Shown: positions 16,015-25,364 of the stretch, piece by piece | Layout of the letters: each line of letters starts with the position of its first letter | Position numbering within the stretch: the stretch's first letter is position 1 | Assembly: GCF_041916975.1 (NCBI RefSeq) | Contig: NZ_JAYRYK010000001.1 | Span: forward strand, 2,418,001 to 2,482,000 | Source of the DNA: Sphingosinicella sp041916975 | Lineage (GTDB): Bacteria; Pseudomonadota; Alphaproteobacteria; Sphingomonadales; Sphingomonadaceae | DNA length: 64,000 nucleotides | Direction of reading: 5' to 3' | Notes under the pieces: model-generated | The model's input: the letters and a program-made list of their open reading frames with translations, nothing else | Told to the model about the DNA's origin: nothing | Databases searched by the model: none | Made by a program: the position numbers and the translations under genes

Positions 16015-17180
16015 CAGCCAAGCGCCTCCCTCAGCACCGCGATCAATCGGTCGCAGTCCGCATCGTCGTTGTAGAGGTGCGGTGTTACACGCAGCGAACG
16101 GCCGCGCAGCGAAACAAAGACGTTTTCACCGGCAAGACGTTCGAGCAGCCCGGCCGGCACGTCCCCCGGAAAGCCGAGCGACAGGAAATGCGGCGCGCGG
16201 GTGCCCGGATCGGGCGCGAGCAGGCCGATGCCGCGCGCCGCCTCGCCGAGCGCGAGGTTCCGGCTTCCGAGCGTTTCGGCGATGTTCGCGATGCCCCAGC
16301 CGAGCAGCATGTCGATCGCGGCGGCGGCGCCCATCAGGAGCGGCGGATTCGCCTTCTCGCCCATGTCGAAGCGGCGTGCGCCCGGCTGGAAGTCGTTCCG
16401 GTAATCGACGAGCCGAGCGAAATCCTCGCTGCCGCCGCGGTTCATCCAGTTGTGCTCGATGGGCGTGCCGTCCTGATGCTGCGGTGCAACATACAGCATG
16501 CCGATGCCATAGGGACCCATCGCCCATTTGTAGCAGGCGGCGACCATGAAATCGGGCTGCACGCGCGCCGCATCGAACGGTAGCGCGCCGAGCGACTGGG
16601 TGAGATCGAGCACGAGCGCCGCGCCCACTTTGCGGCACGCCGCGCCCACGGAATCGAGGTCCACAAGGCCGCCGTCCGCCCAGTGGCAGTTCGGCACGGC
16701 GACGATGCCCGTATCGGGGCCGATCGCGGCAAGCACGGCGGGCGTCCATGCGCTGCCTTCATCGCGCTTCACCGTCACGATGCGCGCGCCGCAGGCGATG
16801 GCATGTTCGCGCCACACGTAGAGGTTCGAAGGGAACTGGTCGGTAAGCACCACGATCTCTTGCCCGCGCCGAAGCGGCAGGTTCCGTGCGGCGACGGCAA
16901 GGCCGTAGCTGACGGAGGGAACCACGGCGAAATCGTCCGCGCTGCCTGCGGCAAGCGCGGCGAAGCGCGCACGCGCAGCCTCGGTGTGGGCGAAGAAATC
17001 GGCGGGCCGGTAGGTCCACGGCGCGGCTTTCAGTGCCGCACCGCGCTCTATCGCCGCTGTAACCTCGTGCGCGAGCGGCGACATGTAGGCACAGTTCAGG
17101 TAGGCGACCTCACGCGGAATCGCGAACCGGTCGCGCTGGCAGGGGATCATGCTCATGGTCCCGTTAAGCCAGAAGCCCAT
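16014..17180 (-). CDS. class V aminotransferase (kynureninase/cysteine desulfurase fold)
   Basis: 388 residues from the longest start; internal ATGs at 17156 and 17150 are possible alternatives. The PLP fold is seen in NCHWADGGLVDLDSVG, the cofactor Asp region LVLDLTQSLGALPFD, and the Schiff-base Lys in ACYKWAMGPYGIGML. The family includes kynureninase-like and desulfurase-like members, and no catalytic Cys loop typical of IscS is evident. The substrate is not predictable from sequence. It is transcribed with the GNAT gene. Confidence 0.85.
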   Translation of the reverse strand: MGFWLNGTMSMIPCQRDRFAIPREVAYLNCAYMSPLAHEVTAAIERGAALKAAPWTYRPADFFAHTEAARARFAALAAGSADDFAVVPSVSYGLAVAARNLPLRRGQEIVVLTDQFPSNLYVWREHAIACGARIVTVKRDEGSAWTPAVLAAIGPDTGIVAVPNCHWADGGLVDLDSVGAACRKVGAALVLDLTQSLGALPFDAARVQPDFMVAACYKWAMGPYGIGMLYVAPQHQDGTPIEHNWMNRGGSEDFARLVDYRNDFQPGARRFDMGEKANPPLLMGAAAAIDMLLGWGIANIAETLGSRNLALGEAARGIGLLAPDPGTRAPHFLSLGFPGDVPAGLLERLAGENVFVSLRGRSLRVTPHLYNDDADCDRLIAVLREALG

Positions 17181-17232
17181 TGCGGCTGCAAGGGACTGGC
17201 CTTTACCCCCGGCTTGCGGCTAGCGTCGTTTC

Positions 17233-17922
17233 ATGCCCGATATGGACTCCGCCAATGCTGATGCCGGCCACCGCGCCCGCATGCGTGCCCGCATGCTGCA
17301 AGGCGGGGGCGACGCGTTCCACGATTACGAGCTGCTCGAATATCTGCTCGGCCTCGCGATTCCGCGCCGCGATACGAAGCCGCTCGCGAAGGCGCTGATC
17401 GCGCGCTTTCAGTCGTTCGCCGGGGTGATCTCGGCTGAGCCGCGCGACCTGAAGCGCGTCGAAGGCGCGGGTGACGCCGTGATCGCGACGCTCGGCTTCG
17501 TGCGCGCCGCCGCGCTGCGGCTCAAGCGCGCGAACGTCTATGGAAAGCCCGTGCTCGCCGGCTGGCAGGCGCTGCTCGATTATCTCCATGCCGACATGGC
17601 GCATCTGGGGCGCGAGCGTTTCCGCGTGCTGTTCCTCGATTCGCGCAACGTGCTCATCGCGGACGAGGCGATGTCGGACGGCACGGTGAACCAGACTTCG
17701 GTCTACGTGCGCGAGGTCATCCACCGCGCGCTCGATCTCGGCGCCACCGCGCTGATCCTTGTCCACAATCACCCCTCGGGCGACCCGAAACCGAGCCGGG
17801 ACGACATCCAGCTCACCAACCACGTCCGCGATGCGGCGCGCGTGCTCGGCATCCAGCTTCACGATCACATCGTCATCGGCCGCGAAGGCCACGCCAGCTT
17901 CAAGGCCCTCGGGTTGCTCTAA
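17233..17922 (+). CDS. radC: RadC family JAMM-domain protein
   Basis: 229 residues. An N-terminal helix-hairpin-helix-like region (about 20-95) is followed by the MPN/JAMM domain with HNHPSGDPKPSRDD (H178, H180, D191 as metal ligands). RadC was once linked to DNA repair; its true activity is not established. The start at 17233 follows a short gap from the divergent aminotransferase. Confidence 0.93.
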   Translation: MPDMDSANADAGHRARMRARMLQGGGDAFHDYELLEYLLGLAIPRRDTKPLAKALIARFQSFAGVISAEPRDLKRVEGAGDAVIATLGFVRAAALRLKRANVYGKPVLAGWQALLDYLHADMAHLGRERFRVLFLDSRNVLIADEAMSDGTVNQTSVYVREVIHRALDLGATALILVHNHPSGDPKPSRDDIQLTNHVRDAARVLGIQLHDHIVIGREGHASFKALGLL

Positions 17923-17978
17923 GGCTGGAAACCGCGCGCCCCGTCTGCTACCCGCGCGGCCCTGACAGGAGCCCACGC

Positions 17979-19280
17979 ATGATTCCACGCTACAGCCGCC
18001 CCGAAATGACGACGATCTGGGAGCCGGAAACCCGTTTCCAGATCTGGTTCGAGATCGAGGCGCACGCCATGGACGCGCTCGTCGAGCTTGGCGTGGTCCC
18101 CGCGGAGGCCGCAAAGGCGGTTTGGGAACGCGGCGGCTTCGACGTTGCGCGCATCGACGAGATCGAGCGCGAGGTGAAGCACGACGTGATCGCCTTCCTC
18201 ACCAGCCTTGCCGAGCATGTCGGCGAGGAGGCGCGCTTCGTCCACCAGGGCATGACGAGTTCGGACGTGCTCGACACGTGTTTCAACGTGCAGCTGGTGC
18301 GCGCGGCGGACCTCCTCATCGCCGATCTCGATGCGCTGCTCGCCGCCATCAAGCGCCGCGCGCTTGAACACAAGATGACGCCCACGATGGGCCGCAGCCA
18401 CGGCATCCATGCCGAGCCGACCACCTTCGGGCTCAAGCTCGCGCAGGCCTATGCCGAGTTCGAGCGCTGCCGCGCGCGGATGGTCGCGGCGCGCGAGGAA
18501 GTCGCCACCTGCGCGATTTCCGGCGCGGTCGGCACGTTCGCGAACATCGATCCGCGCGTCGAAGAGCATGTCGCGAAGGCGATGGGGCTGAAGGCGGAGC
18601 CGGTCTCGACGCAGGTGATCCCGCGCGACCGCCACGCCATGTATTTCGCGACGCTCGGCGTCATCGCCTCGTCGGTCGAGCGGCTGGCGGTGGAGATCCG
18701 CCACCTGCAGCGCACCGAGGTGCTGGAGGCGGAAGAGTATTTCTCGCCCGGCCAGAAGGGCTCCTCAGCGATGCCGCACAAGCGCAACCCGGTGCTGACC
18801 GAGAACCTTACCGGTCTCGGTCGGCTGGTACGCGGCTATTCGATCCCGGCGATGGAAAACGTCGCGCTCTGGCACGAACGCGACATCTCGCATTCGTCGG
18901 TCGAACGCATGATCGGGCCGGACGCGACCGTCACGCTCGATTTCGCACTCGTCCGGCTCACCGGCGTTATCGACAAGCTCCTCATCTACCCCGAGCGGAT
19001 GCAGAAGAACCTCGACAAGATGGGCGGGCTCATCCACTCGCAGCGCGTGCTGCTGGCGCTCACGCAGGCGGGTGTGAGCCGCGAGGATTCGTACCGGCTC
19101 GTGCAGCGCAACGCGATGAAGGTGTGGGATTCGGACGGGCAGCTCCAGCTGCTCGACCTCCTGAAGGCCGACCCGGACGTGACCGCGCGGCTTTCGAACG
19201 CGGAGCTCGAAGGCCTCTTCGACCTCGGCTACCATTTCAAGCATGTCGATACGATCTTCCGGCGCGTTTTTGGCGAATAA
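17979..19280 (+). CDS. purB: adenylosuccinate lyase
   Basis: 433 residues. The enzyme cleaves SAICAR and adenylosuccinate in purine synthesis. The fumarase/aspartase-superfamily signature GSSAMPHKRNP is present, as are TMGRSHGIHAEPTTFG (catalytic His region) and HQGMTSSDVLDT. An AGGAG ribosome site precedes the ATG (CAGGAGCCCACGC). Length and motifs are normal. Confidence 0.97.
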   Translation: MIPRYSRPEMTTIWEPETRFQIWFEIEAHAMDALVELGVVPAEAAKAVWERGGFDVARIDEIEREVKHDVIAFLTSLAEHVGEEARFVHQGMTSSDVLDTCFNVQLVRAADLLIADLDALLAAIKRRALEHKMTPTMGRSHGIHAEPTTFGLKLAQAYAEFERCRARMVAAREEVATCAISGAVGTFANIDPRVEEHVAKAMGLKAEPVSTQVIPRDRHAMYFATLGVIASSVERLAVEIRHLQRTEVLEAEEYFSPGQKGSSAMPHKRNPVLTENLTGLGRLVRGYSIPAMENVALWHERDISHSSVERMIGPDATVTLDFALVRLTGVIDKLLIYPERMQKNLDKMGGLIHSQRVLLALTQAGVSREDSYRLVQRNAMKVWDSDGQLQLLDLLKADPDVTARLSNAELEGLFDLGYHFKHVDTIFRRVFGE

Positions 19281-19361
19281 GTCCTTGTAAAATAGGACTT
19301 GCTTTGCCAGCCAGGGTGCCGGCAGCGCGTTGGCCTCCACTTCGCCCACTTGTCGCTTTTT

Positions 19362-20198
19362 TCAGAAGCGGTGGTGCTTGCGTTCCTGCCGAAGCTGGAT
19401 GCCGGCGTCGAGCAGCGGTGTCGGTGTGCGTTCGAACTCGGCGGGCGTCATGCCGATGAAGTGCTTGAACTCGCGCGTGCGGTGCGACTGGTCGAAATAG
19501 CGCAGCGCGGCGAGATACTCGTCATCGGGATCGCCGAGACCGCGCATCGCGGCGGCCATGTCGAGGAAGCGGCTGCGCCGCATCACGGTTTTGGGCGTGT
19601 GCCCGAAATGCGTGGTGGAGAGACGTTCGAGTTGACGCGACGAGATTCCGAGCTGATCGGCAAGGTCTTCGACACGCGTCGCGCTGTCGAGGCGGGCGAT
19701 GCTTTCGAGGTGCTGCATGGCTCCGTTCACGCGTTCGGGTGCTTTCAGCTGGGCGCTGATCGCGGCCTCGCAGATCGAAACGATCGCATCGTCGTCGGTC
19801 AGCCTGGCGACATCTGCGAACCGGGCTTCCGCCTCTTCGCCCCACACGTCGGCGAGCCGCACCATGCGGTCCGCGAAATCGGAAGCAGGGCGGTCCGAAA
19901 GCGCGCGCCAGCCGGAGGGGCGCAGCGCGACGCCGACGATGAAGAAAGGGCCGCGTACGCGCACCTTGAACGGCCGTGCGTTGGCGCCGAAGAACAGAAC
20001 GTCGCCCGGCCGCTCCCAGCGCCCCGGCGCGATCTCCGCCGCCCAGTCGCCGGTGATGAGGATACGGACGAACGCGGTTTCGGCGAGCAGCCGGTCCACC
20101 ATGACGAAATCGTCAGGGAGCGGTGCCCGGAATACATAGTGGCGCGCGACATAGGGCGCGAGGTGCGACGAGGGAGCATAGTTGCGCGACTGCAGCAT
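19362..20198 (-). CDS. AraC-family transcriptional regulator
   Basis: 278 residues. An N-terminal sensing domain of about 150 residues precedes a C-terminal AraC-type double helix-turn-helix: first helix pair at RVEDLADQLGISSRQLERLSTTHFG, second in ALRYFDQSHRTREFKHFIGMTPAEF. The ligand is unknown. It lies 88 bp downstream of the 2OG oxygenase gene on the same strand and convergent to purB. It could regulate the oxygenase, but no operator is identifiable. Confidence 0.88.
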   Translation of the reverse strand: MLQSRNYAPSSHLAPYVARHYVFRAPLPDDFVMVDRLLAETAFVRILITGDWAAEIAPGRWERPGDVLFFGANARPFKVRVRGPFFIVGVALRPSGWRALSDRPASDFADRMVRLADVWGEEAEARFADVARLTDDDAIVSICEAAISAQLKAPERVNGAMQHLESIARLDSATRVEDLADQLGISSRQLERLSTTHFGHTPKTVMRRSRFLDMAAAMRGLGDPDDEYLAALRYFDQSHRTREFKHFIGMTPAEFERTPTPLLDAGIQLRQERKHHRF

Positions 20199-20286
20199 GA
20201 ATGGCTCTTCCGGCTCAATTCTTATACTCAGGGCAACTGATTACGAGCACGTATTGTTCCGCCCCCGCAAGTAAAATCCGGCGAGT

Positions 20287-21219
20287 TCAGAGAAGCCGTA
20301 TCTCCCGAAGCCGCTGCAGCAAGTAGGCGTTGGCGGTGATGCCTTCGGCGTAACGATCCGGATTGGCCGCAGTGACGCAACCCGGCAGGGTCTCGATCCG
20401 GTAGTCGGGCGCGAAGTGGAGGAAGAACGGCATCGAATAGCGCGCGCGCCCCGCGGCGTGGCCCACGGGGTTCGCCACGCGGTGCGTGGTCGAGGGCAGC
20501 ACATGGTTGGTCAGCCGCTGGAGCATATCGCCGATGTTCACGACGAGCGCGCCCTCGGGCGGGCTCACCGGCAGCCAGGAACCGTCGCGGTTCAGCAGTT
20601 CGAGCCCGGCTTCCTCGGCGCCGAGCAGCAGTGTGATGACGTTGATGTCCTCGTGCGCGGCGGCGCGAATGCCGCTCGGCGCGGCGGGTTGCGGCGGGTA
20701 GTGCAGGAAGCGCAGCACGCTGTTCCCGTCGCGCGTCGGCTCCGCGAAAAAGCCGTCCGGCAGGTTGAGCCCGATCGCAATGGCTTCGAGCAGGCGCGCG
20801 CCCGCCGCCTCGAACGCCGCGAAGATGCCGAGTGCCGCCTCGCGGAAGCCCGCAACCTCGGGCCACACGTTCGGCGGCATGTCGGCGGCATAGTGATGAC
20901 CGGGGGGAAGCTCGCGGCCGACGTGCCAGAACTCCTTCTGGTCGACCTCCGCTGCGTCCTTGGCGGCCTCGACGCCGAACGGCGTATAGCCGCGCGCGCC
21001 GCCCGTGCCCGGAATATGCCATTGCCGCTTCACGGCATCGGGCAGTGCAAACAGGCGCCGCGCCGCGGCGTCGGCCGCGCGTATGGTTTCAGCCGGGATG
21101 CCGTGATCGGTCACCACGCCGAAACCGTACATCCTGAAATCGTGCATCAACTGCCGCGAAAAATCAGCCGGCCGGCCCGCCATCGAAACGGGGCTCAAAC
21201 TCTCGGCGGTTACCGTCAT
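20287..21219 (-). CDS. 2-oxoglutarate/Fe(II) oxygenase, isopenicillin N synthase family
   Basis: 310 residues. The iron ligands of the double-stranded beta-helix are visible: HxD in AAHEDINVITLLLG and the distal His in TTHRVANPVG, followed by the 2-oxoglutarate-binding Arg-x-Ser in RYSMPFFLHF. The N-terminal DIOX_N region (DFSRQLMHDFRMYGFGVVTDHGI) is present. The substrate is not predictable. The 246 bp separating it from the divergent amidohydrolase contain no recognisable element beyond a ribosome site. Confidence 0.88.
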   Translation of the reverse strand: MTVTAESLSPVSMAGRPADFSRQLMHDFRMYGFGVVTDHGIPAETIRAADAAARRLFALPDAVKRQWHIPGTGGARGYTPFGVEAAKDAAEVDQKEFWHVGRELPPGHHYAADMPPNVWPEVAGFREAALGIFAAFEAAGARLLEAIAIGLNLPDGFFAEPTRDGNSVLRFLHYPPQPAAPSGIRAAAHEDINVITLLLGAEEAGLELLNRDGSWLPVSPPEGALVVNIGDMLQRLTNHVLPSTTHRVANPVGHAAGRARYSMPFFLHFAPDYRIETLPGCVTAANPDRYAEGITANAYLLQRLREIRLL

Positions 21220-21465
21220 CGCGCAGGCTCGAATGCAGTTTTCACGCTGGAAATCCTAGCGCGACGGGAACCGCTTGTCGCCTGCGGTGTTATGTCATCT
21301 GACTCGCGTGATTTCTGCCCCCAACGCACGCGGGTCACCCTGCCCGAAGGAGTGGGCCGCGTCGGCTTCATGCTGGCGCGGCCCTTTCCATATAAGGCAC
21401 GGGCCTTTCAAAAGGACTTTTGCCGAAGCGGTCGCTAGGGTTCCCCTTCGAACAGGGAGAAGCCG

Positions 21466-22776
21466 ATGCGCCGTTTCGTTGCCGCCGCCGTTTTCATGGG
21501 TCTCGCCGGGCCTGCTGCCGCCGATGCGCTCACCGATGCGGTCGCGGCCGATACGCCGTATCTGGTGGCGCTCTACGCGCATCTACATGCCAATCCCGAA
21601 GTGTCGTTCCAGGAGGTGGAAACCTCGGCGCGCATGGCAGCGGAGCTGAAGAAGGCCGGGTTCACCGTCACGACCGGCATCGGCAAGACGGGCGTGGTCG
21701 CGGTGCTGAAGAACGGCGACGGGCCGGTCGTGATGCTGCGCGCGGACATGGACGGGCTTCCCGTCACCGAGGAGACCGGCCTGCCCTACGCCAGCAAGAA
21801 GACCATTCAGGTTCCCGGTGTCGGCACCTCCGGCGTGATGCACGCCTGCGGGCACGACATCCACATGGCGAGCATGATCGGCACCGCGCGGCGCCTCGCG
21901 GCGACGAAGGCCGAATGGTTGGGCACGCTCGTCGTCATCATGCAGCCCGCCGAGGAACGCGGGGGCGGCGCGCGCGATATGCTCGCGGACGGGCTCTATG
22001 CGCGCTTTCCGAAGCCCGCGCATGTCATCGGGCTGCATGACAGCGCCACGCTTCCTGCCGGAACGCTCGGGATTTCGGACGGCTACGTGATGGCGAACGT
22101 CGATTCGGTCGACATCGAGGTGAAGGGCAAAGGCGGCCACGGCGCCTATCCGCACACCACGAAAGACCCGATCGTGCTCGCAAGCCGGATCGTCGGTGCA
22201 TTGCAGACGCTGATCAGCCGCGAGCTCGATCCACAGACGCCCGCCGTGGTGACGGTTGGCGCGTTCAACGCGGGCACCAAGCACAACATCATTTCGGATG
22301 GCGCACACCTGCAACTCACGGTGCGCAGCTATTCGGACGAGACGCGGCAGTACTTGATCGATGGCATCAAGCGTATCGTACGGGGCGAAGCGATTGCGGC
22401 CGGGATGCCGGAAGAGCTGATGCCCGTCGTCATCGTTGCCGATGAGTTCACACCTGCCACTTACAACACGCCGACGCAGACGGAGGCGCTCAAGACTGCC
22501 TTTGTCGCGCGCTTCGGTGCGGACAAGGTGAAACCGTATAAACCCGAAATGGGCGGCGAGGATTTCAGCCGCTATTACCGCGAGGACAAAAGCATCGAGA
22601 GCACGCTGTTCCGGGTGGGTGCAGTCAAGCAGTCGACCTATGATGCGGCGGGCGGCGATCCGACGAAGCTGCCATCGCTCCATTCCTCGAAGTTCGCGCC
22701 CGATCCCGAGCCGACGATCCGCGCCGGTGTCGAGGCGATGGTGACGGCGGCGCGGACGGTGCTCGGGAAACGCTAG
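21466..22776 (+). CDS. secreted M20-family amidohydrolase
   Basis: 436 residues with a signal peptide (MRRFVAAAVFMGLAGPAAA). M20D aminoacylase/amidohydrolase motifs: LRADMDGLPVTEETGLPYAS, MHACGHDIHMAS (metal His/Asp), and the dimerisation domain from about residue 215. Such enzymes hydrolyse N-acyl amino acids, hippurate or peptides; here the action would be periplasmic. AGGGAG precedes the ATG. Its stop codon is interlocked with the convergent gpmA stop within the tetramer CTAG. Confidence 0.9.
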   Translation: MRRFVAAAVFMGLAGPAAADALTDAVAADTPYLVALYAHLHANPEVSFQEVETSARMAAELKKAGFTVTTGIGKTGVVAVLKNGDGPVVMLRADMDGLPVTEETGLPYASKKTIQVPGVGTSGVMHACGHDIHMASMIGTARRLAATKAEWLGTLVVIMQPAEERGGGARDMLADGLYARFPKPAHVIGLHDSATLPAGTLGISDGYVMANVDSVDIEVKGKGGHGAYPHTTKDPIVLASRIVGALQTLISRELDPQTPAVVTVGAFNAGTKHNIISDGAHLQLTVRSYSDETRQYLIDGIKRIVRGEAIAAGMPEELMPVVIVADEFTPATYNTPTQTEALKTAFVARFGADKVKPYKPEMGGEDFSRYYREDKSIESTLFRVGAVKQSTYDAAGGDPTKLPSLHSSKFAPDPEPTIRAGVEAMVTAARTVLGKR

Positions 22777-23462
22777 GCGCGGTCTTTCAGGTAGTAGCGC
22801 TCGATTTCCTTGAGGTCGGCATCAAGCTCGTAGACGAGCGGCTGGCCGGTCGGGATTTCGAGCGTGGGGATTTCGTCGTCCGAAATGCCCGAGAGGTGCT
22901 TCACGAGCGCGCGCAGGCTGTTGCCGTGTGCGGAGATCACAACGCGCTCGCCTGCCTTCAGGCGCGGTGCGATGGCGGCCTCCCAATAGGGGAGCACGCG
23001 GGCGATCGTGTCTTTCAGGCTCTCGGTGCGTGGCACGGCGATGCCTGCATAGCGACGGTCTTTCGAAACGTCGAACGCACTGTCTGCTTCAAGCTCCGGC
23101 GGCGGAATATCGAAGCTGCGGCGCCAGATATGCACCTGCTCGGCACCCACCTTGTCGATCATCTCCTGCTTGTTGAGCCCGGTGAGGCCGCCGTAGTGGC
23201 GCTCGTTGAGGCGCCAGTCCTTGGTGACCGGCAGCCACAGGCGGCCCATCTCCTCGAGGACGAGGTTGAGCGTCTTGATCGCGCGCGTTTGCAGGCTGGT
23301 GAAGCAGGTATCGAAATCGAAACCGGCGCCGGCGAGAAGCTGACCGGCGGCGCGCGCTTCGGCGGCGCCCTGTTCGGTGACATCGACGTCCCACCAGCCG
23401 GTGAAACGATTTTCAAGGTTCCAGGCCGACTGGCCGTGGCGCAGCAGTACGAGACGGGGCAT
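22773..23462 (-). CDS. gpmA: 2,3-bisphosphoglycerate-dependent phosphoglycerate mutase
   Basis: 229 residues, the normal dPGM length. The phosphohistidine motif LVLLRHGQSAWN (H9), RHYGGLTGLNK and the second His in VISAHGNSLRALVKHL are intact. It interconverts 2- and 3-phosphoglycerate in glycolysis. It follows the M14 peptidase gene by 18 bp on the same strand and is probably cotranscribed with it. Confidence 0.97.
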   Translation of the reverse strand: MPRLVLLRHGQSAWNLENRFTGWWDVDVTEQGAAEARAAGQLLAGAGFDFDTCFTSLQTRAIKTLNLVLEEMGRLWLPVTKDWRLNERHYGGLTGLNKQEMIDKVGAEQVHIWRRSFDIPPPELEADSAFDVSKDRRYAGIAVPRTESLKDTIARVLPYWEAAIAPRLKAGERVVISAHGNSLRALVKHLSGISDDEIPTLEIPTGQPLVYELDADLKEIERYYLKDRA

Positions 23463-23480
23463 TGTTTGTGTTCCTGAAGG

Positions 23481-24617
23481 TCAGCGGAGTTGGGGAAGCA
23501 CTTCGAGCGCGGCGGCGAGGCAGTCGCGCCCCAGCGCCTTTGAACGCGCGGGCGACCAGCCGTAGACGGCGTCTGGCGCGACGTTCGCGTCTTTGAACGG
23601 CATTTCGAGCGTCATCGACAGACAGCCGTAGCGTTCCGCAAGCGCATTGGTGGCGACGGTGAGGTTGGCCTTGCCCGGCGGCGGCGTCTCGTAGCCGTCA
23701 GCGGTCTGGAAGTCCGGCGAAAGGCGGTCGAGAATCGCGATGTAGGCGGCAAGGCGCCGGGTCATTGCGTCGGTGATCGAGGGGATGCCCTCGAACCCCG
23801 CGATGAAGTTGTTCGGGATCGCCTCGTCGCCGTGCACGTCGAGCACGAAGTCGGGCTTGTCGCGGTCCATGCGAGCGAGCACCGAATAGACCTCGGGACT
23901 GCGTTCGAGCGACGGCGACGCCCATTCGCGGTTGAGGTTCACGCCGACGGCGTTCGTGCGCAGGTGTCCGCGGCGCGAGCCGTCCGGGTTCATGTTGGGG
24001 ACGATGCGCAGCGTCGCCTTTGCACGGAGCGCCCGCGCCACCGGGTCTGCCGGATCGATGAGGCGTTCGAGCGCGCCTTCCATCCACCATTCCGCCATCG
24101 TCTCGCCGGGGTGCTGGCGGGCGATGAACCACAGGTTCACGGGGCCTTCGCCCATTGTGAGCAGGTCCATGTCCTGCCCGTCGAGCGTCTTGCCGATCAC
24201 TTCGCTCGTCACGCCCGGGGCGCTGCCGATACGGGTGACGAGGTCGTTGTGCCGCTCCATGCTGTAGGGCGCGAAATAGGCGATCCAGACGCTGTCTTCC
24301 TCCGGCGTCAGCCGGATGGTGAGCGTGCCGCCGTCCGCGGCTTTGTCATAGGCGGTGTCAGCACGGCACCAGTCGCTGCGGTCGTAGGAGACGACCGCGC
24401 GGTAATCCGGCCAGCCGCCCGGATAGGCGGAGGCTTCGAGGCCCACGAGGCGGATGATGCAGGCCGCGCCGCGCACGCCCGAGAGGCGGAAATAGAACCA
24501 CTGCGCGAACTCCGACATGTGATCGCGCGGGATGGTGAGCACGATGTCGTCCGCGCGCTCGGCACGCGTGACGGCGATATTGCCGCCGTCGAAGGCGGCG
24601 GAAACGGTGACGGCCAT
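23481..24617 (-). CDS. M14-family (cytosolic carboxypeptidase-like) metallopeptidase
   Basis: 378 residues. An N-terminal beta-rich domain (about 1-120) precedes the carboxypeptidase domain. Zinc-binding ARQHPGETMAEWW, the Arg/Asn region NMNPDGSRRGHLRTNAVGVNLNR (longer motif abbreviated by its ends), LDVHGDE (third ligand His) and a late LEMPFKD catalytic Glu are seen. It resembles the cytosolic carboxypeptidase (CCP/AGBL-like) branch common in bacteria; no signal peptide is present. The substrate is unknown. Confidence 0.88.
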   Translation of the reverse strand: MAVTVSAAFDGGNIAVTRAERADDIVLTIPRDHMSEFAQWFYFRLSGVRGAACIIRLVGLEASAYPGGWPDYRAVVSYDRSDWCRADTAYDKAADGGTLTIRLTPEEDSVWIAYFAPYSMERHNDLVTRIGSAPGVTSEVIGKTLDGQDMDLLTMGEGPVNLWFIARQHPGETMAEWWMEGALERLIDPADPVARALRAKATLRIVPNMNPDGSRRGHLRTNAVGVNLNREWASPSLERSPEVYSVLARMDRDKPDFVLDVHGDEAIPNNFIAGFEGIPSITDAMTRRLAAYIAILDRLSPDFQTADGYETPPPGKANLTVATNALAERYGCLSMTLEMPFKDANVAPDAVYGWSPARSKALGRDCLAAALEVLPQLR

Positions 24618-24638
24618 GAAACTCCTGTAGAGCAGGGC

Positions 24639-25232
24639 TTACTGGGATTTGTATGTCACCGTTTGGCCCGACGTGCCCGGAAAGTCACGCAAAAGTGCAT
24701 CGGCGAGCGCGGGCATGGCCGCCGCGAGCGGCCCGTAGCGCGTCGTGCTGCCCGCCTCGGCAACCGCACGGCCTTCCCAGAGCACGCTCTTGTCGGAGGT
24801 CCGCTCGATCTTGAGCGCGAGCATGTTGATCGCGGTTTCCTTCGTCTTCTTCTCGCCGATGCCGAAGCTGGTGCCGAGCCCGACGCCGACGTTCTTGCCG
24901 AACGTGCCGCCGCCGATGCCGATGGTGACGGGAGAGCCGCCGCCGACGCCTTCACGCGTCGTCTGCCCATAGGCGAGCACGCCGATGTATTCCGCGCCTT
25001 CACGTCCCGATGCGAGCGAGAAGCCGTGCTCGGCAAGCTCCGCGTTGACGGCGGATGCGTAGTTCTGGAATTCGAGCGTCCCGGCTGCGGTCTTCTCGAG
25101 TGGTTCGAGGTAGATGCTGCCGCGCAGCCCGGGCTGCGTCATGTGGAAGCGCGTGACGTCGGCCTCGAAACGGTTGGTGGTGCAGGCGGCGAGAAGTGCG
25201 AGCGCGGTGAGCGCAAGGGCCTGTTTCTGCAT
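24639..25232 (-). CDS. putative lipoprotein, DUF4136-like
   Basis: 197 residues. The N-terminus MQKQALALTALALLAAC is a lipoprotein signal with a clear lipobox. The mature region has a glycine-rich segment (TIGIGGGTFGKNVGVGLG, about residues 105-122) and ends SGQTVTYKSQ. It resembles DUF4136-type cell-envelope lipoproteins, but I assign that with caution. It precedes the M14 gene by 21 bp on the same strand. The ATG at 25232 immediately starts the signal peptide; upstream open frame overlaps galE. Confidence 0.75.
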   Translation of the reverse strand: MQKQALALTALALLAACTTNRFEADVTRFHMTQPGLRGSIYLEPLEKTAAGTLEFQNYASAVNAELAEHGFSLASGREGAEYIGVLAYGQTTREGVGGGSPVTIGIGGGTFGKNVGVGLGTSFGIGEKKTKETAINMLALKIERTSDKSVLWEGRAVAEAGSTTRYGPLAAAMPALADALLRDFPGTSGQTVTYKSQ

Positions 25233-25364
25233 GGCGGTTCCCCTGAAACGATTGTGCAATCCTATCGCATCATCCTGTAGCTTCACAGCTTTCTTATGCC
25301 TGAACGGCTTGCCGGGCCGCCTGTGTCCGCATATCGGGCAAGAGCGCAGACAGGAGTGGCAAGG